Shown: positions 12,561 through 20,685 of the stretch, in pieces | How positions within the stretch are numbered: the first letter of the stretch is position 1 | Layout of the letters: each line of letters begins with the position of its first letter | Assembly (NCBI GenBank): GCA_023460155.1 | Contig: JAEWRF010000193.1 | Location: forward strand, 1-26,666 | Direction of reading: 5' to 3' | Source of the DNA: Bacillota bacterium | GTDB taxonomy: Bacteria > Bacillota > Clostridia > Oscillospirales > Acutalibacteraceae | DNA: 26,666 bases | Made by a program: the position numbers and the translations under genes | The notes under the pieces: generated by a model | What the model was told of the DNA's origin: nothing | The model's input: only the letters and a program-made list of their open reading frames with translations | Databases searched by the model: none

Positions 12561-13605
12561 ATTTGACGGCCGCGTTCTTCACAAAGTCCATATCCACAAG
12601 GGTTTTGTAGGAATAAGTCCCTGTGTAGATACCGGTTTTGACGAGCATATCCATATCGGTCGTAACGGCTTTTTCGGAGATGGTTCCGTCAAGGCTCCAG
12701 AGATTATCCCCGTACGCGCGGTCGAGGGAAGCCTTCAGCGCGGCGTCCGTCAGGGTCGGGAACTCAAGCTTCAGGTCCTGCTTCGCGAGGTTCCGGTCCG
12801 CCTGCACCACTTTCAGCGCTTTCATCATCGCGTTGACAAATTTCTGCACGGTCTGCGGATCTTTGTCGATGGTGGATTTCTTCACACTGCACACCGAGTA
12901 GGAAAAGTCGCCGAGGTCGGTGAATTTGTAGAACGGCTCGCTCCAGATCCCCTTCGAAATGCCCTCGCAGATCTGCGGCTCCGCGCCGTTGCCGATATCC
13001 CCGTTGCCGTTCTGCAGCATGGGAACCACCGTGGCGGCGTCCGCATTTTCAATCAGCTGCACATCCTTATCCGGGTTGAGGCCGAGGTTCAGGAGCAGGT
13101 AGCGCGTCAGCAGATTCGGCGAGCCGCCGTGCCGCCCGGCCACAATCTTTTTCCCTTTCAGGAACTCCTTCAGGTCCGCCGTGCTGCCGCTCTTCGGGGC
13201 TTCTCCCTTTTTGGCAAACAGGTAAACGTTCGCGCGGTTCACGCAGTTGACCACCGCTGTGATCGGGTCGGAATTGTTCTTGTTGCCGAGCGCGATGGAG
13301 TCCACTCCGCCGATCACGCCCCAGGCGTCGCCGCTGACGACTGCCGTGACGTGCGCGCCGCCGGTGGCCTGAATGACCTTGACGTCAAGGCCCTGCTCCT
13401 TGAAATACCCCTCGCGCTGCGCCATGTAAAGCGGCAGGTAGCCGCTCAGGTGCACGGGCTCCGCGATGACGAGCTTTTTCAGTCCAGCGGCCGGTGCGGC
13501 CGAACTGGAAGCCGGCTTTGAGGAACAGGCGGTCAGTAGCAGAATCGCCGCGCCGAGCGTGAGGGCGGCTGCCGCCCTCAGGGTATGACGGATGCTTTTT
13601 CTCAT
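12559..13605 (-). CDS. ABC transporter substrate-binding lipoprotein (NMT1/SsuA/TauA type)
   Basis: A 348-residue lipoprotein. Residues 1-27 form a basic start, a hydrophobic stretch and the lipobox LTAC, with C27 as the lipidation site, followed by a Ser/Ala-rich linker. The mature part is a type II periplasmic-binding fold of the NMT1/THI5-SsuA group: KLVIAEPVHLSGYLPLYMAQ, GYFKEQGLDVKVIQATGGAH, and SGDAWGVIGGVDSIA. These capture sulfonates, taurine, nitrate, or thiamine and pyrimidine precursors. The ligand cannot be fixed from sequence. GGAGGGAG precedes the ATG. Last gene of an ATPase-permease-binding-protein operon, 22 bp after the permease. Confidence 0.93.
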   Translation of the reverse strand: MRKSIRHTLRAAAALTLGAAILLLTACSSKPASSSAAPAAGLKKLVIAEPVHLSGYLPLYMAQREGYFKEQGLDVKVIQATGGAHVTAVVSGDAWGVIGGVDSIALGNKNNSDPITAVVNCVNRANVYLFAKKGEAPKSGSTADLKEFLKGKKIVAGRHGGSPNLLTRYLLLNLGLNPDKDVQLIENADAATVVPMLQNGNGDIGNGAEPQICEGISKGIWSEPFYKFTDLGDFSYSVCSVKKSTIDKDPQTVQKFVNAMMKALKVVQADRNLAKQDLKLEFPTLTDAALKASLDRAYGDNLWSLDGTISEKAVTTDMDMLVKTGIYTGTYSYKTLVDMDFVKNAAVK

Positions 13606-13627
13606 AAAATCTCCCTCCGCAATTCGG

Positions 13628-14452
13628 TTACGACGGGACGGCCGCCAGACGCTTGGAAAGCCACTTTTCCAGCAGCACGACCCCCCAGTACATCAGGATG
13701 GACAATATGGACAGGACGAAAACGCCCACCCAGACAAGGTTGATGTCGAGGATGGTGCCGGCGTAGATGATCATGCGCCCGACGCCCTCCTCCGAGGAAA
13801 TGAATTCCCCCACGATCGCGCCCGCGAGCGCGAGGGCAATGTTGATGCGCAGGCTGCTGATCATCCACGGCATCGACCACGGGACGACCACCTTCATAAA
13901 CACCTGCCTGCGCTTCGCGCCCAGCGAATACAGCAGAGTTTCCATTGCGGGGTCTACGCTCTTCACGCCGCTGTAGGCGGAAAGGGCGGTGGTGACCACC
14001 GTCATCAGGAACGCGAGAACGGCCTTGGAAGAAAAGCCGATGCCGAACAGAATCACCAGCACCGGGCCGAGGGCCAGCTTCGGCAGCGCGTTGAACACAA
14101 TGAGAAACGGCTCGCTGATGCCCGCGTAGGTCTTCGACCACCAGAACGAAAGCCCGATGAGTGCGCCCGCGAAGGTCCCGGTCACAAACCCGATCAGGGT
14201 GGAGGCGGATGTATAGGCGATGTCGCGCAGAAGGGTCCCCTGGGTTGCCTGCACCCACGCCGTCTGTAAAATCGAGCTCGGGCGGCTCCAGAAATACGGG
14301 TCCATCCACCCGATGCGGGTGAAGATTTCCCACCCCACGAACAGGAAAACCGCCACGGCGAGCCGCCCGAAAAGGATCGACCGGCGGCGGCGCTTCTCCG
14401 CCGTCTCGGGAGGGATCCCGCACGACTCCGAAAGTTCAGTCTCCCGCTTCAT
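13628..14452 (-). CDS. ABC transporter permease (SsuC/TauC type)
   Basis: A 274-residue inner-membrane permease with about six helices, the first at residues 30-48. The cytoplasmic EAA loop LYSLGAKRRQVFMKVVVP lies around residues 174-191 and docks on the ATPase. LPKLALGPVLVILFGIG (123-139) and GEFISSEEGVGRMI are typical of the SsuC/TauC/NrtB permeases. The start codon lies within the last 17 bases of the ATPase gene, so translation is coupled. It passes the substrate delivered by the downstream lipoprotein. Confidence 0.94.
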   Translation of the reverse strand: MKRETELSESCGIPPETAEKRRRRSILFGRLAVAVFLFVGWEIFTRIGWMDPYFWSRPSSILQTAWVQATQGTLLRDIAYTSASTLIGFVTGTFAGALIGLSFWWSKTYAGISEPFLIVFNALPKLALGPVLVILFGIGFSSKAVLAFLMTVVTTALSAYSGVKSVDPAMETLLYSLGAKRRQVFMKVVVPWSMPWMISSLRINIALALAGAIVGEFISSEEGVGRMIIYAGTILDINLVWVGVFVLSILSILMYWGVVLLEKWLSKRLAAVPS

Positions 14453-15251
14453 AGTTTTCCCCCTCTCCGGTCTCCTCCCAGGGCTCCGCTTCGGAAAACA
14501 GCAGGCCGAGCAGCCGCTGCTTGAGCTCCATGAACCCTGGCGTCGCCATGTCCCCGGCGCGGCGCGGGCGGCTCAGCTCAACCGGGATCTCCGCCCGGAT
14601 CCTTCCCGGCCGGGGCGAAAACACAAACACCACGTCCGAAAGATAGATGGCCTCGTCGATGTCGTGGGTGACGAACAGCACGGTTTTACCGAAATCCTGC
14701 CAGATCTCCAGCAGCCAGTTCTGCATGGAAAGCCGGGTCTGGGCGTCCAGCGCGCCGAACGGCTCGTCGAGCAGAAGAATGTCGCGGTCATAAAGCAGCG
14801 TGCGCAGCAGAGCCGCGCGCTGCCGCATCCCGCCGGAAAGCTCGCTCGGGTAGTGGCTCTCGAACCCCCCGAGACCGTATTTTTTCATCAGCGGGAGCGC
14901 GCGCGCCGCGGCGTCTTTCTTTGGCACCCCGCGGATCTCCAGCCCCAGAATGATGTTGTCGAGAATTGTGCGCCACGGCAGGAGCAGATCCTTCTGCAGC
15001 ATGTAGCCGACTGTGCCCGCGCGGCAGGTGATGCTGCGCCCGTCGGCCAGCACGTCGCCCGTGGTGGGCGGCATCAGGCCCGCCATGATATTGAACAGGG
15101 TTGATTTGCCGCACCCGCTCGGCCCGATGATGCTTGCAAAGCGCCCCTCCGCCACGCGGAAGCTGGTTTTTTCGAGGGCGGGAATCTCGACTCCGCCGCG
15201 CCGGAAGGTCTTGCTGACTCCCACGGCCTCGATTTTGCACGCTTCCCCCAT
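14436..15251 (-). CDS. ABC transporter ATP-binding protein (SsuB/TauB type)
   Basis: A 271-residue ATPase of the nitrate/sulfonate/taurine importer class: Walker A GPSGCGKST (43-51), Q-loop glutamine in GYMLQKDLLLPWRT (Q86), signature LSGGMRQR (138-145), Walker B ILLLDEPFGALD (158-169) and the H-loop VTHDIDEA (H196). All catalytic residues are present. The start at 15251 has AAGGAAGAG a few bases upstream; an upstream in-frame extension would run through the structured leader. First gene of the operon, with a promoter at 15414-15442 and a long leader hairpin. Confidence 0.95.
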   Translation of the reverse strand: MGEACKIEAVGVSKTFRRGGVEIPALEKTSFRVAEGRFASIIGPSGCGKSTLFNIMAGLMPPTTGDVLADGRSITCRAGTVGYMLQKDLLLPWRTILDNIILGLEIRGVPKKDAAARALPLMKKYGLGGFESHYPSELSGGMRQRAALLRTLLYDRDILLLDEPFGALDAQTRLSMQNWLLEIWQDFGKTVLFVTHDIDEAIYLSDVVFVFSPRPGRIRAEIPVELSRPRRAGDMATPGFMELKQRLLGLLFSEAEPWEETGEGENYEAGD

Positions 15252-15280
15252 TGCTCTCTTCCTTTCCGAGTAAAATAGAA

Positions 15281-15336
15281 CCGCCGGCCCGGTCCCTGAA
15301 ACGTTTCTCTGTCCGTTTAAGGTTCCGAGCCGGCGG
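15281..15336 (-). promoter_or_regulatory. Long stem-loop in the ABC operon leader
   Basis: CCGCCGGC (15281-15288) and GCCGGCGG (15329-15336) close a hairpin whose inside is further paired (CGG/CCG and CC/GG), lying between promoter and ATPase gene. No T-run follows on the minus strand, so it is not an ordinary terminator. I recognise no known riboswitch; a thiamine (TPP) aptamer was looked for and its conserved boxes are absent. Confidence 0.5.
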
Positions 15337-15413
15337 CTTATTTTTTCGCACCGGGACACAATGAAATTCCTGGTTATTTTGGGCTGCCCTCACAGAGCGG
15401 CCCCACATTCACT

Positions 15414-15442
15414 ATTATAGATTGCAGAAGGAATTTTGACAG
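15414..15442 (-). promoter_or_regulatory. Promoter of the ABC operon
   Basis: Minus-strand CTGTCA (15437-15442) and TATAAT (15414-15419), spacer 17 bp. It gives a leader of about 155 bases before the ATPase gene. Confidence 0.7.
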
Positions 15443-15466
15443 TCTTTTCCCAAAGGAAATTCCCGC

Positions 15467-16612
15467 TCAGGATAAAAAGTAATCGTAGATGAAAAGCGCG
15501 ACAGAAAAGTGCAGCCGCGTCATATATTCCTCAAAATCCGAGCCGCACAGGGTGCTGATCTTTTCCAGCCGGTTCGAAAGGGTGTGCCGGTGGATGAACA
15601 GTTTTTCGGCGGTCTCCGAGATTTTGCACTCGTTCGCAAGGTAGACCCGCAGCGTCTGGAGGTAGTCGCTGTTGTGAAAATAATCGTAGGAGATGAGCGG
15701 CTTCAGGGTATCGTAAGCGAAGGAAAGCGAGTTGTTTTTGCGGTGGAAGTACTCGAACCATTCCAGCACGCGCAGGTTCCCGTACCGGCACACGCCCTTT
15801 TTCGTGCCGAGGTTCCGCAGGGACTGGTTTGCCGTCAGCGCCTGATCGAACGCGGCGTCCGGGTCCTCCGGCCGCACCGCCTCCCCGATGCCGACCCACA
15901 CGTTGACCCGGTCTTCGCGGGAAATCTCCTGAATCTGGGAGATCACGTCCAGCTCCGCGTCCTGCGCGGTGAAAGGGCCCCGCAGGCACAGGCAGTAAAG
16001 CACGCGGCTGCCGCAGATCTCCATGCCTGTCCACGCGCTGCGGGAGGAAAGGCAGGTTTTCAGCTTCGCCGCAACCCTCACCAGCCCCGAACGCACGAAC
16101 GCGTTGCTGGAAACCGACGCGGAAAGCAGCGCAAGGTACTTTTTGCCCGTCTGCTCCGGGCAGGCCTCGATCAGCCGCTTCGCCCTGCCGCGCAGATTGA
16201 CAAGGTCGGCGTCGTTCCGTTCGTCGCGCTTCTGGTCGATGTTGTCCATCAGCACGTGCATGATGTGCGAGAAGGTCAGGTCCGCCGGAAGCTCCAGCAC
16301 GGGGAAGCCGTACCGATCCGCGTCTTCCAGAATATACTGGGGAATCTTGCTGATATAATACCCCGTCTGAATCGCCACGGCACAGACTCCCCGGCTTTTC
16401 AGGTGCAGAATGAAATCTCGGTTCTGCTCGCGGTCATCGAGCCGGTACCCCGTGGTGACCAGCAGCTCCCCCTTCTGCAGGGAGTCCAGAGCGTCCAGAA
16501 TCTCCATGAAATTCACCCAGTGAACCGGGTTGTCGGCTCCTTTTTCCCCCGCGGCCAGCTTGGCCCCGTCCAGAAGATTCCGCTCCACGATATTCCTTAC
16601 CAGCAGGCTCAT
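15467..16612 (-). CDS. PucR family transcriptional regulator
   Basis: A 381-residue regulator. Residues 1-120 are the PucR N-terminal domain: NIVERNLLDGAKLAAGEKGA, VHWVNFMEILDALDSLQKGE, LLVTTGYRL and a GVCAVAIQTGYYI strand. A GGDEF-like central domain follows (LNVWVGIGEAV-type segment RVNVWVGIGEAV), and the C-terminal helix-turn-helix is LANECKISETAEKLFIHRHT with LSNRLEKI. PucR-type regulators often act on purine, allantoin or amino-acid catabolism. The start at 16612 is chosen because GGGGGG lies six bases upstream; longer frames read through the promoter. It is encoded between the ABC importer and a divergent 2-hydroxyacid dehydrogenase, both plausible targets. Confidence 0.92.
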   Translation of the reverse strand: MSLLVRNIVERNLLDGAKLAAGEKGADNPVHWVNFMEILDALDSLQKGELLVTTGYRLDDREQNRDFILHLKSRGVCAVAIQTGYYISKIPQYILEDADRYGFPVLELPADLTFSHIMHVLMDNIDQKRDERNDADLVNLRGRAKRLIEACPEQTGKKYLALLSASVSSNAFVRSGLVRVAAKLKTCLSSRSAWTGMEICGSRVLYCLCLRGPFTAQDAELDVISQIQEISREDRVNVWVGIGEAVRPEDPDAAFDQALTANQSLRNLGTKKGVCRYGNLRVLEWFEYFHRKNNSLSFAYDTLKPLISYDYFHNSDYLQTLRVYLANECKISETAEKLFIHRHTLSNRLEKISTLCGSDFEEYMTRLHFSVALFIYDYFLS

Positions 16613-16694
16613 ACGGCGCCCCCCTTCCATCCTGAAAACGCCGCCGGAACACGTTCCTTCCCGCGAAAGACCCGGCGAGCGCTTCATTTTCATT

Positions 16695-16723
16695 ATTATA
16701 AAGCCGCGGTCCGGTTTTGTAAA
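16695..16723 (-). promoter_or_regulatory. Promoter of the PucR gene
   Basis: Minus-strand TTTACA (16718-16723) and TATAAT (16695-16700), spacer 17 bp. Confidence 0.78.
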
Positions 16724-16751
16724 CACCGAGGGAAAAATAGCGAAACCGCGC

Positions 16752-16798
16752 CGGGGCGGTTCCGCGCGATAATTCCGCCCCGAAAATTGCATGTACAT
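16752..16798. promoter_or_regulatory. Candidate operators between divergent PucR and dehydrogenase promoters
   Basis: CGGGGCGG (16752-16759) and CCGCCCCG (16775-16782) form an inverted repeat, and the palindrome ATGTACAT follows at 16791-16798. Both lie between the two divergent promoters, where a regulator could control both directions. Confidence 0.5.
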
Positions 16799-16838
16799 AA
16801 TGTCCAGAATCCGGTTGAAAACCCATACAAGCCGCGCC

Positions 16839-16867
16839 TTGCCGCAAATTCGCCCAAAGCCTATAAT
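16839..16867 (+). promoter_or_regulatory. Promoter of the 2-hydroxyacid dehydrogenase gene
   Basis: TTGCCG (16839-16844) and TATAAT (16862-16867) with a 17-bp spacer. Confidence 0.78.
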
Positions 16868-16952
16868 TGAATAAGAGAAGGCTGAAAGATGCAAAGTCAG
16901 TCCGTCGGCAGCCCGGAAAAGCGTCTGCGGCGGAGAGAGGAAGGGGTATTTT

Positions 16953-17924
16953 ATGGCATACAGAGTTCTTTTGACGGAAGAGATCGATCCGGCCGGCCGG
17001 GATTTTCTTCTGGAACAGGGCTATGAGATAAAGATGGGCACAGGCCTGCAGGAAGAGGATATTATCCGGGACCTTGCCGACTGTGACGCCGTCCTGACGC
17101 GCAACGGGCACATCACGGAGCGGGTCATGCGTTCCGCACCGAGGCTGAAGGCGATTTCCATGCACGGGGTCGGCGTCGACATCATCGACGTGGACGCCGC
17201 GACACGGCTCGGGATTCAGGTAACGAACGCCGCGGGATCCAACCGTACCGCTGTGGCGGAGTTCACCATCGGGCTGATGATCGACCTTGCGCGCAACGTT
17301 TTCCTGTACGACCGGGAGCTGCGCGGCGGAAACTGGCAGGTGCGCCGCACGCTCGGCTGCAATCTGGAGGGCAAGACCCTTGGGGTGATCGGCATGGGCA
17401 GCATCGGCTCTCTGGTCGCCGAAAAGGCCAGCGCGGGCCTCGGCATGCATGTGATCGGCTATCGCCGCCACGTGCCCGCTCATCCTCCGGAGGGGATTGA
17501 GGTCACCGACGATCTGGACCGCGTGCTGCGCGCCTCCGATTTTGTCAGCCTGCACGTACCCTCCACCCCCTCGACGAAAAAGCTGATCGGCGAGCGGGAA
17601 ATCGCTCAGATGAAGCACGGCGCGTTCCTCGTGAACACCGCCCGCGGCGATATCATCGACACCGAAGCGCTGGCCGACGCCCTGCGTTCGGGCAGGCTTT
17701 CCGGCGCGGCGATCGACGTGTTTGAAGGGGAGATTCCCTCGAAGGATAATCCCCTGCTTTCGCTCCCGAACGTGATCGTGACGCCGCATGCGGCGGCGTT
17801 CTCACGCGAGACCATCGCGCGTATGTCGCTTCTCTCCGCAAAGGGAATCGACGAGGTTCTGAGCGGAAAAGAACTCACCTCCCCGGTCAACCGCCTCCCG
17901 AGCGACGGGATGCTGACCGCGTAA
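16953..17924 (+). CDS. D-isomer-specific 2-hydroxyacid dehydrogenase (NAD-dependent)
   Basis: A 323-residue dehydrogenase of the SerA-like family. The Rossmann loop GVIGMGSIG supplies GxGxxG at residues 147-152. The catalytic set is complete: R231 in VNTARGDIID, E260 in DVFEGE and H279 in VTPHAAAFS. TNAAGSNRTAVAEFTIGLM and the SLHVPSTPSTKKLIGE segment are also typical. Relatives reduce 2-oxo acids (3-phosphoglycerate, glyoxylate, pyruvate, branched chains) with NAD(P)H; there is no ACT domain, so it is not the regulated serine-pathway form. GAGGAAGGGG precedes the ATG. It is divergent from PucR, which suggests that it belongs to a catabolic pathway controlled by that regulator. Substrate unknown. 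Confidence 0.94.
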   Translation: MAYRVLLTEEIDPAGRDFLLEQGYEIKMGTGLQEEDIIRDLADCDAVLTRNGHITERVMRSAPRLKAISMHGVGVDIIDVDAATRLGIQVTNAAGSNRTAVAEFTIGLMIDLARNVFLYDRELRGGNWQVRRTLGCNLEGKTLGVIGMGSIGSLVAEKASAGLGMHVIGYRRHVPAHPPEGIEVTDDLDRVLRASDFVSLHVPSTPSTKKLIGEREIAQMKHGAFLVNTARGDIIDTEALADALRSGRLSGAAIDVFEGEIPSKDNPLLSLPNVIVTPHAAAFSRETIARMSLLSAKGIDEVLSGKELTSPVNRLPSDGMLTA

Positions 17925-17951
17925 ACCAGAAAAACATGCCCGGATTCCGGA

Positions 17952-17993
17952 ACGGTCCGAAAGCGCACGACGGCGCTTTCGGACCGTTTTTTT
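17952..17993 (+). terminator. Terminator of the dehydrogenase gene
   Basis: A 15-bp-class perfect stem ACGGTCCGAAAGCGC with GCGCTTTCGGACCGT around a six-base loop, followed by six to seven Ts. Confidence 0.93.
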
Positions 17994-18025
17994 CGCCGGG
18001 CCGTGATTTTTTTGTCAAAAGCCTT

Positions 18026-18031
18026 TATAAT
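18026..18031 (+). promoter_or_regulatory. Possible -10 box of the MFS gene
   Basis: A perfect TATAAT about 40 bases before the start codon. No good -35 hexamer stands at the expected distance, so the promoter may need an activator. Confidence 0.4.
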
Positions 18032-18072
18032 AGGGAAAGAGTCTTCTCGGAAGGTTGGGAAAGGATAGTAGT

Positions 18073-19530
18073 ATGAAGCTAAACTGGGAAAAGAACAAAT
18101 GGGGCGTGCTCATCCTCACGGCGATGAGCCCGTTCATGGCAACTCTCGATTCAAACATTGTTAACGTGGCCCTGCCGGTCATGGCACAGAATCTGCATGT
18201 GACCTCCTCCATGATCGCGTGGGTGGCGAGCGCCTATCTGATCGCGCTGACGGCCAGCATCCTGTTTTTCGGGCGTCTCGGCGACCTCGTTGGCCAGACC
18301 GTGGTCTTTCAGTACGGCATGCTCGGGTTCACGGTGGGCTCCCTTCTGTGCAGCCTGTCGCCATCCTTTCAGTTTCTCATTGCCGCGCGGGTCATTCAGG
18401 CGCTGGGGGCCTCGGCCTTTATGGCGACCAGTCAGGGAATCATTTCCATGACCTTCCCCAAAAACGAGCTCGGGCGCGCCCTTGGCATCAACGCCGTGTT
18501 TGTCGCGCTCGGGGTTCTGGCGGGTCCGGCGCTCGGCGGGCTGATTATCTCCGCCGCAAGCTGGCAGTACCTGTTCTGGATCAATATCCCGATCGGAATC
18601 GCGGTTTTTATCGGCGGATTTTTCCTTTACCCGAAAGCCGTCAAAAAGGAAGGGAAGCTCGATCTCCCGGGCACGTTCCTGTTTGCCGTGACGATGGTAA
18701 CGCTGTTCATCGGCATTGAGGAAGGACCGACCCTCGGGCTTGAAAATCCGCTGATTCTCGCGTGCATCGGCGCCGCGGCGATCTCGTTTTTCTTTTTCAT
18801 CCGGCTCCAGCGGCGTGTGGAACAGCCGCTCATCCAGCTCGGCATTTTCCGGAACAAGTGGTTTTCCATCAGTATTTTCTGCTCGTTCTGCTCGTTTACC
18901 GCGATCTCCTGCTACAGCATCGTGATGCCGTTCTACCTTCAGGACGTGCGGCATATGACCCCGGAGCAGGCGGGGCTCACCATGACGGTGTACCCGATTC
19001 TGCTGTCGCTGACCGCCCCCCTGAGCGGCGCGCTCTCCGACCGAATCGGCTCCGAGGGGCTGACCCTCGCCGGGTTGGTGCTCACCAGCTCCGGTCTTTA
19101 TCTGATGTCAACTCTGGCGCGGGGAACTCCGTTTCTGCTGATGGCGTTTTATATCGTCCTGATGGCGTCTGGGAACGGCCTGTTCCAGTCCCCGAACAAT
19201 GCCCTTGTGATGTCCACCCTGCCGCCGGAGCGTCTGGGGGTGGGCGGCAGCCTGAACGCGCTGGTGCGAACCGTGGGCCAGACCTTCGGCATCGCGGCCT
19301 CGACGGCGCTGCTGTACGTCGGCATGAGCCAGGTTCTCGGGCGCCGGGTAACGGACTACATCCCCGGTCAGGAGACCGCGTTCCTCTACGGAATGCACAC
19401 CGCGTACCTGGCGTCTGGCTCCATCTGCCTTTTGGGCGTATGCGTCACGGCGTTCCGCCTTCACGGCAGGCGGCGGGCCAAGCAGGTCACGCCTGCTGTT
19501 GAAAGCCAGTCGGACAGCATGGAGGAATAG
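18073..19530 (+). CDS. MFS exporter, DHA2 (EmrB/QacA) 14-helix family
   Basis: A 485-residue membrane protein with 14 expected helices. The start WGVLILTAMSPFMATLDSNI carries the family's motif D1 region with the membrane aspartate (LDSNIVNVALP). Helix pair 2-3 holds the motif A loop GRLGDLVGQ, helix 4 has RVIQALGASAFMATSQ (motif B), and helix 5 has GVLAGPALGGLI (antiporter motif C). These identify a proton-driven drug or metabolite exporter. ATG at 18073 has AAAGGA seven bases before it. The gene stands alone between two terminators. The export substrate cannot be read from sequence. Confidence 0.94.
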   Translation: MKLNWEKNKWGVLILTAMSPFMATLDSNIVNVALPVMAQNLHVTSSMIAWVASAYLIALTASILFFGRLGDLVGQTVVFQYGMLGFTVGSLLCSLSPSFQFLIAARVIQALGASAFMATSQGIISMTFPKNELGRALGINAVFVALGVLAGPALGGLIISAASWQYLFWINIPIGIAVFIGGFFLYPKAVKKEGKLDLPGTFLFAVTMVTLFIGIEEGPTLGLENPLILACIGAAAISFFFFIRLQRRVEQPLIQLGIFRNKWFSISIFCSFCSFTAISCYSIVMPFYLQDVRHMTPEQAGLTMTVYPILLSLTAPLSGALSDRIGSEGLTLAGLVLTSSGLYLMSTLARGTPFLLMAFYIVLMASGNGLFQSPNNALVMSTLPPERLGVGGSLNALVRTVGQTFGIAASTALLYVGMSQVLGRRVTDYIPGQETAFLYGMHTAYLASGSICLLGVCVTAFRLHGRRRAKQVTPAVESQSDSMEE

Positions 19531-19628
19531 CAGACTTAGCCTGCTTCACTAATCCAATCGAGAGCGTGCCCCAAAGCGAGTGAAAGACGTGAATTGATTG
19601 GTTGCCTTAGTCGGAGCCGCCGTAGGCG
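19531..19628. repeat. Intergenic stretch with interrupted inverted repeat
   Basis: After the MFS gene lies about 100 bases with no gene. CCAATC and GATTGG (about 19553-19602) pair across a central CGAGTGAAAGACGTG segment, and GAGCCGCCGTAGGCGAG follows. It has the look of a dispersed intergenic element, but no second full copy is present in the window. Confidence 0.3.
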
Positions 19629-19682
19629 AGTAAAACCCCCTCCCGCGTCTGTTTGTTCCGAGACGCAGGAGGGGGTTTTACT
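19629..19682. terminator. Strong bidirectional terminator
   Basis: AGTAAAACCCCCTCC and GGAGGGGGTTTTACT, with GCGTCT/AGACGC inside, form a stem of about 20 bp between convergent MFS and AEC genes. A- and T-rich ends suit both strands. Confidence 0.92.
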
Positions 19683-19702
19683 AACATATTTTCAGTGCAA
19701 AA

Positions 19703-20626
19703 TTAAAAATGGATTACCTGAATCAGCCAGCCGAGCAGCGGGAGGGTGGCGAGCGACAGGAACGTGGTGAACAGCACGCACTGCGAGGCGTATTCCGAGT
19801 CGCAGCCGTATTGCATGGCGAGAATCGCCGTCGTGCTCGCGGCGGGCATGCCCGCCAGCAGCACCGCGACGCCGGTCAGCAAGCCGTTCACGTGCATCAG
19901 CTTCAGGATGACCAGCACCGCGAGCGGGATGAGAATCAGGCGGATGGCCGAATAGTACAGCATCAGCGAGCTGAACGCCTTTTTCACGCTGACGTCCGCG
20001 AGGATCGAGCCGATGATAATCATGGCGATTGCGGTGGTGCAGTTGCTGATGTCGGTGATCGTATCCGTGAGGAAAACCGGGATGCGGAATTGAATCAGCA
20101 TCAGCGCGATGCCGACGTAGACGGCGATGATGCACGGGTGGAGCAGAAGATTTTTGACGATCTTCTTTTTATCCGTCACCGTGAACAGCGAAAGACCCGC
20201 GGACCACATGAAAATGCGCACCGGAATCAGGTAAATGGAGGCATACAGCAGACCCTGCAGGCCGTAAACGCCCTGAATGACCGGGTTGCCCATAAAGCCG
20301 GAATTCGAAACAATCGTCGCGTAGCGAAGCACCATCTGCTTGCCGTGCTCCACGCGGCGGTAGAGAAACAGGCTTAAAAACCAGGAAAAGAACTGCACGC
20401 CGAACGCGATCAGCAGAATCTCGGCGGCAGAGGAAACAATCTCCCCCGTGAGTTTTACATTGAAGGAAATAACAATATTGCAGGGAAGAATCACATTGAT
20501 AAACAGATCGCTCAGCTTTTTCCGCGATTCCTCCGTAATAAATCCGCGTTTGCGCGCATAAATGCCGACGAAAACCAACAGAAAAAGGATCAGCTGCAGG
20601 TTCATCATGTTGCCGAAATTGATCAA
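19703..20626 (-). CDS. AEC (auxin efflux carrier) family transporter
   Basis: A roughly 307-residue membrane protein with ten expected helices in two inverted halves. NLQLILFLLVFVGIYARKRG opens it, followed by LFINVILPCNIVISF, YATIVSNSGFMGNPVIQGVY (family signature: NSGFMGNPV near the first crossover) and, in the second half, GSILADVSVKKAF and AGMPAASTTAILAMQYGCD (second crossover). Relatives export or import malate and other organic acids. I prefer a TTG start at 20626, where GGGAG lies eight bases before; ATGs further in and a TTG at 20641 are alternatives. It follows an aminotransferase by about 60 bp on the same strand and probably shares its transcript. Confidence 0.9.
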   Translation of the reverse strand: MINFGNMMNLQLILFLLVFVGIYARKRGFITEESRKKLSDLFINVILPCNIVISFNVKLTGEIVSSAAEILLIAFGVQFFSWFLSLFLYRRVEHGKQMVLRYATIVSNSGFMGNPVIQGVYGLQGLLYASIYLIPVRIFMWSAGLSLFTVTDKKKIVKNLLLHPCIIAVYVGIALMLIQFRIPVFLTDTITDISNCTTAIAMIIIGSILADVSVKKAFSSLMLYYSAIRLILIPLAVLVILKLMHVNGLLTGVAVLLAGMPAASTTAILAMQYGCDSEYASQCVLFTTFLSLATLPLLGWLIQVIHF

Positions 20627-20685
20627 TCCACCGTCTCCCAACGTCCGGCCGGGGGCCGGATGAGTTTATCGAAAAGCATACCGGG

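Noticed and set aside
15252..15413. TPP (THI-box) riboswitch before the NMT1-type ABC operon
   Set aside because: The conserved CUGAGA and ACCUGAUCUGGAUAAUGCCAGCG-like boxes are not present.
15509..16870. Open frame of about 450 codons on the plus strand opposite the PucR gene
   Set aside because: Antisense to well-supported PucR domains; no ribosome binding site and no family resemblance.
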